From: Lateolabrax maculatus
Taxonomy: Eukaryota; Chordata; Actinopteri; Acropomatiformes; Lateolabracidae
NCBI GenBank assembly: GCA_031216445.1
Contig: CM062211.1
Span: 294,001 to 358,000, forward strand
DNA: 64,000 nucleotides
Direction: 5' to 3'
Positions 43,814 through 53,723 of the stretch are shown here, piece after piece. The translations under genes and the position numbers were made by a program. The notes beneath the pieces are model-generated. The model was given only the letters and a program-made list of their open reading frames with translations, had not been told where the DNA came from and did no database searches. The first letter of the stretch is position 1. Every line of letters starts with the position of its first letter.

Positions 43814-45502
43814 TTAATAATATTTACAGAATGTCATCGTCAGAATCATAGTCTGAACTGGAGAAGTGATGGGGATCAGAAATATGAGATGATGCTGGAT
43901 TTTCATTGTCATTGTTAACGTTTGCATGAACATATGCAGAAGGGGTTGAATGGCATCTTGCATGTATTTGATGATATTGGTGATGTTCTCGTATTCATCA
44001 GGAACATAAAAACAACAAGATACATTGAGTATTTTGCAAATACCTCCTTTTTCAGCTAAAATAATGTCGAGAGCAAGTCTATGTTGAATAACTGCTGTTC
44101 TAATTGCAGACATTTCAGTATTTATTAAGGTAAGAGCCATTTCAGTTTGGTTTGCTAATGAAAGAACAGACCAGGCTAGTCCATTAATTTTGTTCAGAGC
44201 GGCAGCTGTTCCACCTCCTAGAAATAGGGACCAGCCAATGTTGGCGTTGGGAGAGGTCCAGGGGTCAGCTAACACATAACCGTCATATTTGGATGCGACG
44301 CCAGTAGTGTCTCTGTGAACTTGAAAATGCGTGGTAGGAGTCTTCTTATGGAAGACTTTTGTATCAGTTGCAACGACTGATGGATGGCAACAACTGGACC
44401 ACTGAAATTGAGGTGGCAAATTTGGATAGGCTTTTCTACTACAGGAACACATGATTCCTGGTTGGGATGAAAGTTGTTTAAATGGGCAGGCAAATCTTGT
44501 CATGGTATTATTAGGCCATCTGTGAGAACAGATGGTTGGTTTTGTAGCATTCACATATATTCTAGTTTGACAACTTGACTGGCCTAGGTAAGGACCTGAT
44601 GGTGATGTTGAACAAACACAAGTCTCTGCATGCTATAGAGGAACTTCAAATGCCGTGTTACTGAGGGTGGAATGGGAATCGATACAGGTAACATTTGGAT
44701 GTGGAACAACTGAGACATGGTCCCTGATTTGTTGGCCGGCAATTAGCAACATCATCATTCCCAAAGGAACAGTGCACTTTCCATGATCTTCTTTGCCCCA
44801 GGATTCTTTCGTGTGGCCCTGCAACACAATATTTGCTGTCAGGGGTTTCGCTTGCCATCTAGCTGCTAAGGCATGACAAACCCAACAGTCACCAAGAATC
44901 TTCAACTCTTTTTTGTGTAAAAGAGCTAGGGCACATGCACTGTTGTCGCTGCATTGTCTGAGCGCCTGCCCTGTGTCATCTTTGTGATCAGCGATGTTTA
45001 AGTCATCGTGGTGATAGTCTATCTCAGGGGTTGGTGAGACAGTCTTATCATCTGAAAGCATGTTAAGTCGGACGTCATGTGGGTCTGGTGGTCCACTGAC
45101 TATGATTCTGAGTTGTCTGTACATGGCAGAGCTTGGATACTCAATTCCACACCAATATGTGCCTGCATCAGTGGATTTGACATCAGAGATGGTGATCTTG
45201 GCTCCGTTAGAATTTGGAATTTTTGTTATTGTGAAGTGGGAATCTTTGTTTGGAGCAAGAGTTCTATCAGTAGCGGTCACAATTAAGTGCCAATCGTGTG
45301 GGCCACAGGGGTGTTTGCATAGGTACTTGTCATATTTGGCATAATATGAGTGTATTTGACCTGATCACTAAATGTCGGGATAAACCGTGCAGGTAAAGGT
45401 TGCATTTTGTCCTTCTGTCAGAGTGACAATCTTGGCAGGTTTGTAGGTGTAGGCCTCTATCAGCATCGCCCAGCATGATAGGATCAGGATCAGGTGGTGC
45501 AT
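43814..45502 (-). pseudogene. Retroviral env with an N-terminal Ig V domain (CD300/pIgR-like), interrupted by stops
   Basis: One reading frame runs from the ATG at 45502-45500 to a stop at 43814, broken only by a tandem TAG-TGA (45370-45365) and a TAG (44635-44633). Order: hydrophobic signal peptide (first about 17 residues); V-type Ig domain with the B-strand cysteine at codon 38 (context FTC), a second cysteine pair at 45319 and 45307 (CKHPC, as in fish CD300/pIgR-like domains), and the F-strand motif DAGTYWCG at 45169-45146; a linker; SU with CWVC at 44887-44876; and a TM subunit with a hydrophobic G/A-rich fusion-peptide-like stretch, the LDIILAEKGG region and CX6CC at 44038-44012. No convincing membrane anchor is seen after CX6CC. 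Virus Env mediates receptor binding and fusion. The Ig part looks captured from the host. The product is not expected to be functional as it stands. Confidence 0.8.
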
Positions 45503-45544
45503 GGTGTAGTCTAGTGGGAAAGAGGTCTGTGTTGTTTCTCCTGA

Positions 45545-46262
45545 TGTCTAGTTGGTGTCTGTTGAATTCACAGAGTTGTTCCTTGTGTCGTCCTGTCTTG
45601 CGCTTGTTCGTCCTCACGTTGTTCAGGTTGACAGCTGAATTCCTCTGTTGGTTCAGGGACCTTCCTGCAATGACTGGCGTGAATCCACGTTGCTCTCTTA
45701 GCGATCTTCACAGCAGTATGAGTTGTCAGGAGCACCTGGAATGGACCTCGTCAACGTTTAGAGTGCCAGTGCTTCCTTCTGAAGTCCTTTGTCACCACCC
45801 AGTTGCTATGGGTTGGAAGTCATGCAGTGATGTGGAAGCTGGTAGTGGAAGGGCTGATTTCACTTGGTTATGTGTTGCACAAACCATACATGATTGACAA
45901 AACTTCTGCGCATGAACTGCAAAACCTTTGGTGAACCAGTGTTGAGTTATGGCATCCAACATTCCCCCTTTTGACACATGATCCAATCCGTGTGTCAATT
46001 TTGCAAAGTGAGGAAAGAAAAGTTTGGGCAGGCAAGGTTTGCTGTCGGGTCCCCGCCACACTTCTTCTTTCTGTGTGGCACCGCAGTGGGTCCACAACGT
46101 CTTCTCTTGTGGTGTGGCAAAGGACTGCATTGCTGTGAAAGAACTGGGAATAGAGACTGGAGTGGAAACAAACAAAGGATCAAGGACGATGGGTTGGAGT
46201 GCGGCTCTTTTTGCAGCAGCATCAGCTCGTGCGTTCCAGTCTTGTTGTTTGCCAGTTTGCAT
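45545..46262 (-). pseudogene. Retroviral integrase remnant: zinc-binding and C-terminal domains, catalytic core deleted
   Basis: The N-terminal zinc-binding domain is visible on the minus strand at about 45990-45880, with the two histidines in LTHGLDH and the cysteines in CQSCMVC. After SLHDFQP (near 45810) the sequence jumps, in another frame, to VTKDFRRKHW and ATWIHASHCRKVP, which match the C-terminal domain of gamma-type integrases. The roughly 150-200 residues holding the catalytic DDE triad are missing, so this copy cannot encode an active integrase. The end of pol lies just upstream of the env ATG. Confidence 0.75.
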
Positions 46263-47223
46263 GCCTCCGTCAATGCTGTAAGTTCTGCCGCTTGTGCAGA
46301 ATAGTGAGAGGGGAGTGAATCTGAGACAAGAGTTTCATGATTAGTGACAACAGCAAATCCAACTCTGTTGCGACCGGTCTGTGGGTCGCGGGAAGCAGAT
46401 CCATCTACAAAAACAACCAAATCAGGATTAGTTAATGGAGTTTCTTGTAGATCCGGTCTTGGGGAGCAGACCTGTTGGAGGACAGCAACACAGTTATGTT
46501 CTTGTCCATCGTCAGGTGTGCGAAAAAGAGTGGCAGGGTTTAAAACATTGCATCTTTTTACAGTGATGTTAGGCATTTCTAAGAGTACAGTGTTGTATCT
46601 TAACCATCATGCTGTGGAGAGATGAGAAGTTTTTTGTTCAAGTAAAATCATGGATACAGCATGTGGAAACAGGAGAGTTACATCAGAGCAGCCCACAATG
46701 GCCACGATTGCCCCTTCAGCAGCAGCCACGGCCCTGAGACATTTTGGAAGGCCTGCAGCCACGGGATCCAGCCCCGAAGAGAAACAAGCCACAGGGCGCA
46801 GTCTACCACCATGATCCTGCAGCAACACAGAAAACATGCATCCAGTTTTGTCATCCACTGTTTGAGTGAAAGGTCCGGCAGGATCAGGCAGACCCAAAGT
46901 TGGGGCGGTCTGCAAGGCAAGCTCCAGGCCGGTGAAAGACCGCTCTGTCTCAAGTGTCCACGTGATCCTATCTTGCGCTTGTAGACCTTTTCCATGAATG
47001 AGGGAGGAAAGCGGAGCCCCAAGGATGGCACAGTTCGAAATAAACTGTCCACAACAAGAGCACATGCCAAGAAACGACATCATCCCTTTTTTTTTTATGG
47101 GCCCCGGAAGACTCCGAACTGCATCCACTCCCCTCGATGAAAGAGTCCCCCCCCCCCCAGAAGCAATGACACGACTCAAGAAAACAACCCCCTCCTGGAC
47201 AAACCGAAGTCCCGACAAGCCAA
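46200..47223 (-). pseudogene. Retroviral RT connection and RNase H domains
   Basis: The minus-strand frame shows the RT thumb/connection hallmarks (MMSFLGMCSCCGQFI, then LPDPAGPFTQTVDD, then LRPVACFSSGLDPVAAGLP). It next has an in-frame TGA at 46609-46607, then RNase H (VVFVDGSASRDPQTG with the first catalytic Asp, and AQAAELTALTEA with the catalytic Glu). The frame shifts near 46200 relative to the integrase. It belongs with the RT palm at 47647-48205, from which it is separated by the solo LTR insertion. Confidence 0.8.
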
Positions 47224-47642
47224 TGAGGTGTCTGAGCTGAAAGATGTCTCTGCCATGTGTGTCCAATGTTTAGGTACATGTGTGTCTAATGTTTAGGTAG
47301 GCCTATGTCCAAGGTCTGGCGCCATCCTGGATGGATGTCCCTTGGGGGTCGTTTTCCTATGTTATGTTCCACCTTCCCTGGTGGCAAAATAGCCATATAT
47401 CGTTATGAAGTTGGCTCTGAGCCTATGCTGACACCATACATTAGCTATACCATGAGGCTTTAAAAGGTGTTGGATGAGTGGAAAACGGGGGAGATTCACA
47501 TTGGCTTTGGATCTTCTCACAGGCAATCCATGGTGCTTGTTTTGATGCTGTACTTTTTGTAATAAACCTTTTTATACAACTAAGTCGGTGTCTGCAGAGA
47601 TTCCTTCATCATCATCACATCATCGCTACAGAAGATACAACA
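47224..47642 (+). mobile_element. Solo LTR, 419 bases, inserted antisense in the retroviral pol
   Basis: It runs from TGAGGTGTCTGAGCTG to GAAGATACAACA and is flanked on both sides by CCAA (47220-47223 and 47643-47646), a perfect 4-base target duplication. It contains a TATA-like CTTTAAAAGG at 47458 and AATAAA at 47561, in plus-strand order. Its sequence differs from the host virus LTR at 43105-43590, so it comes from another family. Removing it plus one CCAA (423 bases) restores continuity of the RT region, which supports the boundaries. Confidence 0.85.
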
Positions 47643-47646
47643 CCAA

Positions 47647-48205
47647 CCCCATGACCAGTGCCAGCCAGATGCCGCAAGAGCCCCACTGTGCCGGCTCCAC
47701 ACTGCTCTCCGGCCGGACCGCAGACCACAAGGTCATCAATGCACTGGAACAAAGCAGTGCCTGCGGAGAGAACAAGGGGCTCAAGACTCTGTCTGAGAGC
47801 CCCACTGCAAATGGTGGGACCCCCACAGCAACCCCGACACAGACGAGCGAAAGTGCAGCCCCACCCACCGAAGCCGAAAGCAAACCAGAACCAGCCCCCC
47901 GGATGAACTGGATTGCCAAAGAAGGCACCAGAAAGATCCACCAACAAAAAGAACCCTGCACCAGGCGGAACCTGAGACAAGTCGGCACAAGGACCCGGAG
48001 CACCTGGTGCTCTGGGCCGGACCGCTGCACCCACTGTCCGCAGATCCCCATCCCCGACCCTCCCGACAGGGAGCAAAGGCGTGCGCACTGGAGAGCCACC
48101 ACAGGGAACAACCACTCCCGCTGCCCCAAGAGACTCAAAGACCAGTGTTATGCCATCGATGGCTTCTTGTTTAAGTTGATATTGAGTCTTGCAAGGTCTA
48201 AAGTC
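47647..48205 (-). pseudogene. Retroviral reverse transcriptase palm/fingers
   Basis: On the minus strand: QYQLKQEAIDGI, then GSPVRTPLLPV, then LLVDLSGAFFGNPVHPGG (first catalytic Asp), then CIDDLVVCGP, in which the usual tyrosine of the YxDD box is read as cysteine but both aspartates remain. The frame is open throughout and unusually rich in glycine and valine compared with relatives, which would fit many G changes. Protease and gag would be expected to the right but are not found. The plus-strand open frame here is a shadow. Confidence 0.75.
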
Positions 48206-48214
48206 TGATTTGAC

Positions 48215-48830
48215 TGTCTGACTGTCTCTGTAAAGGATCACTTCGCTTATGCCCCAAGCAATAAAAGGCAGATAGAACAAATCACTTCGTTTAAGGCTAC
48301 CAGTGATTAAAAAACCGGTCACTTCATTTTCAAGGAGACAAGTGAATAAAAACCAATTAGCTTTGTGAGGAAAAAGCTGACAAGTGAATAAGAACCGAAG
48401 CGATTGTGGATAGCCCCTTAGTCCACCGAGTTTCCCCTGATCCCTGCGGCCCAGTCTCCCGAGTTCCTCCTGATCCCTGAGGCCCAGTCTCCTGAGTTCC
48501 CCCTGACTCTGTCCCCTGTGGCTCCAGTCCGCCGGCCTTCTGGTCGGCCTCCAGGGTTTGTCTGCCCTCTGGTCCTGCTCCCTGGTTCCCTGCGCTTTGG
48601 CCACCCGCCCGAGTCCCGTCACTCTGGTTCCCCACCCTCTGGCCACCCTTCTGAGCGCCGTCACCCTGGTTCCTTGCATTCCCCCATCAGTCGGACCTCA
48701 GTAGGCCAGCCCAGTACTCAGGCCGTCCACCTGAGGTCTCCTGCTCTGCCTCTGCCCTGCTGCCAGCCTAGTACTCAGGCCGTCCGCCTGAGATCTCCTG
48801 ATTCTGACACTCTAAATCTGAACCAAGGAC
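48215..48830. repeat. Degenerate tandem repeats at the broken 5' end of the retrovirus
   Basis: Between about 48230 and 48400 a unit containing TCACTTCG(T/C)TT recurs (48238, 48283, 48318). From 48430 a C-rich unit with GGCCCAGTCTCC(C/T)GAGTTCC repeats at about 32-base spacing. At 48713 and 48770 a 57-base unit with AGTACTCAGGCCGTCC recurs. The plus strand is open and proline-rich, the minus strand glycine-rich; I do not recognise a protein in either. Confidence 0.5.
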
Positions 48831-50683
48831 CAAACCCCAGTCTCCTCGCCTCTCTGTGTCTTGCACTAGGGTTCACTAGCTCAGCCGTAACCATTTATTT
48901 TTTGTTTGCTTACATTTCAGGTTTGCAAAAGCAAATTATGTTTTCTATGAATATTGTGAAGAAATATTGTTAATTAACGTATCTGGCAAGTCAAAAACAT
49001 TTTGACGCTGAAGAGTAAAATATTCACTGACAATGTATTTAATTTGTTTTTTCTACAATAATTCGTAGCAACTAAAGCACGATTAAACATTTTTAACACA
49101 ACTTCTGTGCACTTGTTTGCAATATAATGCAGATGGTGATCATGCTTCTAACCACAACGTATTTAGGAATAGATGTAAACTTATTAGCAGTGTAACTCTT
49201 CAGACTACAGGTTACTGTGATATTGCTTTGTCTGATTTATTTTGTCATGCTGCCAGCAATGCTACAAATTCTGAGACAGTAGCTCACTCGGGGACCTGAA
49301 GCAGTAAATATCTATAATCCCTGGTATGCTCAGCCCCTGTCCAGCCTCAACATGGGGGACCAAAGAAGTCCTCATACTGTGCCCTACATCAATACAGACC
49401 CATATGACTGTAAAAAAAAACAAAAATGTTTTCTGATCTCCCACCACTATGGTTCAGGTTTGGTTTAATTTAGGCAACTAAAACTTTCTGTATTTATTTA
49501 CTACAAAGACCCTAAGGACTCACCCTTAGCTGGACAGGGGTTTAATCAAAGTGTAATCTAAATATGGATGTTATAAGTAATGGAGCTAGGTTTTGTAGGT
49601 GTATGAGAGGAAAGAGTGGAAGGAGAGAGGAAGGCATTTTCTCCGGGGTTAGTCAGACAGAATGCTCAGATCAGAGCAAGAAAGAGAGACAGGATGGACT
49701 GAAGAGATGAAAGTGCAGACCAGCAGCCTTTGACACTCTTCTACCCTCCTTTTATCTCCTTACACTTTCTCCATCTGGCCTGTTGCACTTTGCCAGCTTT
49801 CCTCATCAGCATCATCATTAGGGTGAAACCTGTGCTGCTTCTTTTTGGCATTTCTTCCTCTGAGGGTTGGTCGGCCTTGCATTTCTCTTGAGCTGGGGGA
49901 GAGAAACGCCTGTAGCCAGGTAGCTTCACAGGGCTGCATGTCCTTATCAAGCTCTCGTCTGTACTCACAGCCTGTAATCACCACATCAGCTATTCATCAC
50001 TCTGTATGAATCAGCAGAGACCAACGGAGGGAGGAAAAGAAAACACCTGGTCTCTCCGTCTCCATCTCTCTCCTCTGCTCTCATGGCTTCTTGCTGTGCT
50101 ACAAGGGGAACTGCCAGGAGGAACTATTCACCATAAGTTGTTTGAAATACGAGTGTCCCACACGAGCCGATTTCTGCATTTGTTGAAAGGGGTTTTGTGC
50201 TTTCAAGGTCCCATGTGCTGTGTTCTAGCAGCTAAACACTGCCAGAAACTGGAAGAACACTCTGAAAGTGCTTGTTCCCTGAAAGATGATACAATGCCTA
50301 CAAATGCCTAATTATATGAGAAACATATAGTATTATGTTATTGTTATTGTAGACTGGTTTACTGATTTGGCCCACTCACCAACACAGCAGCAGTGGCTCT
50401 GACATGCAGCTCATGGAGGCAATTATTATTATTTTTCTTTTTCACAGAATACACAGGCACGATACACATATTTTTAGATTCAGTGTGACTTACACTTTCC
50501 GAGGATATCATTATCTGCAATGTCCGCCGCTTAGAATAACAGAAAAAAGACACTCCTTAAAACTCCAGAACTTTCAGAGATTGAAAACTTGGGAATTGTC
50601 TTTTGTTTGGGAGGTGGGGGGAGTCGAGCACAGTGTCACACTCCAGAATGACCTAAGGGACATTTTTTAAGCTGTTTAACAAG

Positions 50684-51046
50684 GGCGGCACAGTGATGCG
50701 GTGTTTAGCACTGTCGCCTCACAGCAAAAAGGTTCCAGGCTTGAACCCCCGGGGCCGGCTGTGGCCTATCTGTGTGGAGTCTCATGTTCTCCCCGGGCTT
50801 GTGTGGGTTCTCTCCAGGTAGTCCAGCTTTCTCCCACAATCCAAAAACAGGTTAGGTTCATTGGTGACTCTAAATTGTCCGTGGGTGTAAATGTGAGTGT
50901 GAATGGTTGTCTGTCTCTACGTGTCAGCCCTGTGATTGACTGGCGACCTGTCCTAGGTGTACCCTGCCTCTTGCCCAGCACAGCTAGGATTGACTCCAGC
51001 CCCACGCGACCCTCTAAGGTTAAGCTGTAAACATAATGGATGGATG
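50684..51046 (+). repeat. tRNA-headed SINE-like teleost repeat
   Basis: Starts GGGCGGCACAGTGATGCGG, with pol III box A- and B-like segments (TTAGCACTGTCGCC and GGTTCCAGGCTTGAAC). A body follows containing CTCTAAATTGTCCGTGGGTG and GACTGGCGACCTGTCC, and it ends in (ATGG)n. I recognise this as an abundant teleost repeat family. Confidence 0.8.
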
Positions 51047-53678
51047 GAGGCTTTTTAACAGATGCTGTCTTTTATTGCATTCTTTTTTTTATAATTTTTC
51101 TTTTACATGTCTTACTGACAGATTTTTAACACATTGCGTCACAATTTTATCCAGCGCTAAGCATCACAATCAATTGTTTGATGAAATTTTTATGAATAAT
51201 GATATACTTAATTTTGGACTTAATTTACTTCATAATTGACAGTTAACTAATAGGGCTTTTAGATGGAAGGAAGTGAGTAGACGTCCTTAACTGTGGTATT
51301 TCATTTCATTATTACAGCTGGCTGGCTCATTGCCACTAAACGGCAAAGGCACTCATTATGAGATGACCTGCCGTGCCGAGCATAGAAGGCCTGTTAAATA
51401 TTACCCATAGGTTGAATGGGCCGTTACAAGAAATGGTGATTAGGGTGCCACTCAGCTATGAAGAGCACAGGGACGCCTGTACTCGATGAGCCCCACAGGG
51501 ATACAGCACAGGGGACAAGCAGTCAAAGCGGCTAGACATGAAAGACTGACACTTAATATGCAATCAGTGATTTTGATTAAGTGATTAACAAGGCTAATGC
51601 AGTTAAATGCTACGCAAAACAGGCTGCTAAGGAGATGAGTATTTTGTAAAATAATAAATGCAGCCATTATGAGGCAAAGATGGCTGATAAAGTGAGAGCC
51701 AAAGAGGCATTGTTTAATGGCCACCCATGGGTTTATCTCTTCAGTTAAAGGACTGAAATGAGTGCAGAGCTAAGTGCTGGGACAGATACATTAGCTTGCA
51801 AATGTGATTTATGAAACTGCTTTATCAGAAGAACTGGTCTATGTAAATCCAGTCATTTCCTTTTGGCGTTTTGAAGGTTTTGCTCGGCGACTCACATATG
51901 CATTCTTTTCATGCAGAATATTCCTGGATTTAAATATGAAAAGAAATTGTAATGCTTGTGTTGTACTTTATCACAGAGCTTGTCATGATTCATTTATTAG
52001 CATTTAACAACAGCATCCAAGGTTGTTGGCGAACAGGTGATCTGCCCAGCCACATAGAAGCTGTCTATAGCTGTTCTGTATCCAACTACTACTGCTATTA
52101 ATTGAAGGCTTTGAATCAAAGGGCCTTTGCAAAATTAAAGGGTTGGCAATATAAAGGAGCATCAGTTTCTAAGTTGTCTATAAAACGGAAAGTAATGCAG
52201 TGCTGTAATGGCAAAGGACTTAATAAAACCTGTCTAAGTCTAAGTCTCGGAATATAAATGTTGTAATTCCATTCAATAGCTTAATAAAAGTATTCCATTA
52301 GTCCTAATTAGAATGAAATCAGTATTGATTGTTGTTAATATCTAACATATCAACGCCCTATGTGACCAGTACATATGCACATGTTGACACACGAGCACAC
52401 ACGCACACTCAGTTGCAGACACACAAGCACAAATGCATGCATGTGTATCAGAGGCTAAATTAGCTTGCTAGTGGAGCACAGCAGAAAGTTATTTTTCTGT
52501 GCCATGTTTTGAGGATGCTAAAGAATTCTGCAACGCTGTCAAAACAGGTCACAGTACTTGAGGAAGACAATCTCCCAAAGTTGGCTGGCTTCTCCACCTG
52601 TGTGCCCTAAGCCATCTATCCATGTATGTGGGTCGCTGCCTCTGACAGACACACACCTCTCAGCTGAGACAGTTTGTTGCCTCGAGGAGCTGCCACACGG
52701 CATGAACAGTACAACACATAGCTGTCACGGTGAAGGCTTGTAATGCTTCAGCTGTGATCTCTTTGGACTTTTGTTGCTGTCCGTATCTGCCTCTCCACAC
52801 AATCTCCTGAAAATGCCTCCTTTCTCATTTCAGAAAGGGTTTGGAACGGCTTCCATGCTTTGTCTTTCTCACAGGGGTTTGCTGTCTCTTCACTCCCAAA
52901 TTACATCGGGTGATCATTCAACAACAAGGTTCAAGGTTCATTTATTTGTCGTTTTGCAAACATGGTCGCAAAATGAAACTAGAAAATTTGTTGGCTGGCG
53001 GGCAAGGACGCTTACTGAACCCATATCATTTCAGATAACCGAGTTCTACGTGCAGTAAGTTCCAAAAACAAGTGTGGAGCTTGAAATATAAATAAATATA
53101 TTGAAATAAAAGAAAAATTAAGTCAGTCAATCAATGTCACACACCACCTGGTGATAATTCATGTTTGCTTCATGAACAGTTAAAAAAGAAAAAAAAAAAA
53201 CAGACCAGGCCAATTTGGGCCAAAAACTGACTCTGTCCTGTTCTGTACAGAGAGTGAGCTGAGGAGAAACCTTGGAATTGAATTAATGAAAGTTAAAGTT
53301 TCAAACAATAACTCGACCATCAATTACGTTCTGCTGAAGTCAGATATGTAATTTTTATGTTTGTGGTGTTAAAAATGTGGACTTGACAGGGAGGTAGAAA
53401 TATAAAGCGAGAAAAAGAAGGCGGGGTGTTTCTGTTGTAAGATTACATGAAGACCTATGGAGAGCCTGCTGGTGCAGCTGCACTTAAAGCTTGCTGTGTG
53501 ACTGAAGACTCAGTCTATTCAAGCAAAACTCGCGATTTGCGCAAACACTGTTTGGCCGATCTCTTATAAGAGTCATAGCCATCGATTCGAGATCGAGCCG
53601 CACATTTGGATGTATTTTTTGCGTATGTGCTTTTGAAGCTGTGGGAGGAGAAGCGTGGCGAAATACCAGGAAGAAACG

Positions 53679-53679
<1 letters not shown>

Positions 53680-53723
<44 letters not shown>
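53680..53723. repeat. AAT microsatellite
   Basis: (ATA)n, about 14 units, uninterrupted. Confidence 0.95.

Larger units (their letters stand above)
43105..48210 (-). mobile_element. Endogenous retrovirus, gamma/epsilon-like, 5'-truncated (no gag, no protease, no 5' LTR)
   Basis: Reading on the minus strand, the order is: RT palm (about 48205-47647), an inserted solo LTR, RT connection and RNase H, integrase zinc finger, integrase C-terminal domain, env, polypurine tract, 3' LTR. The CWVC motif in SU and CX6CC in TM place it with retroviruses whose SU and TM are disulphide-linked (gamma/epsilon type). Lesions: no recognisable gag, protease, primer binding site or 5' LTR; loss of the integrase catalytic core; a stop at 46609-46607; a frameshift between RNase H and integrase; and stops in env. 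RT and RNase H still share one frame once the 423-base insertion is discounted, so the copy is not very old. Left boundary (43105 or 43108) and right boundary are approximate. Confidence 0.85.

Noticed and set aside
45060..45502. A host CD300/NITR-like immune gene lying by chance beside the retrovirus
   Set aside because: The V-domain frame runs without interruption into the SU region with CWVC. It follows directly on the end of pol, and no splice donor of a host Ig gene (intron after the leader) is seen. A retroviral Ig-Env fits better.
47458..47567. The plus-strand TATA box and AATAAA read as the host virus's own 5' LTR
   Set aside because: Sequence and orientation differ from the 3' LTR at 43105-43590, and CCAA duplications bound it exactly, so it is a separate solo LTR.
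47588..48208. Plus-strand open frame of about 200 codons
   Set aside because: It is the antisense shadow of the retroviral RT frame, and its first part lies in the solo LTR.
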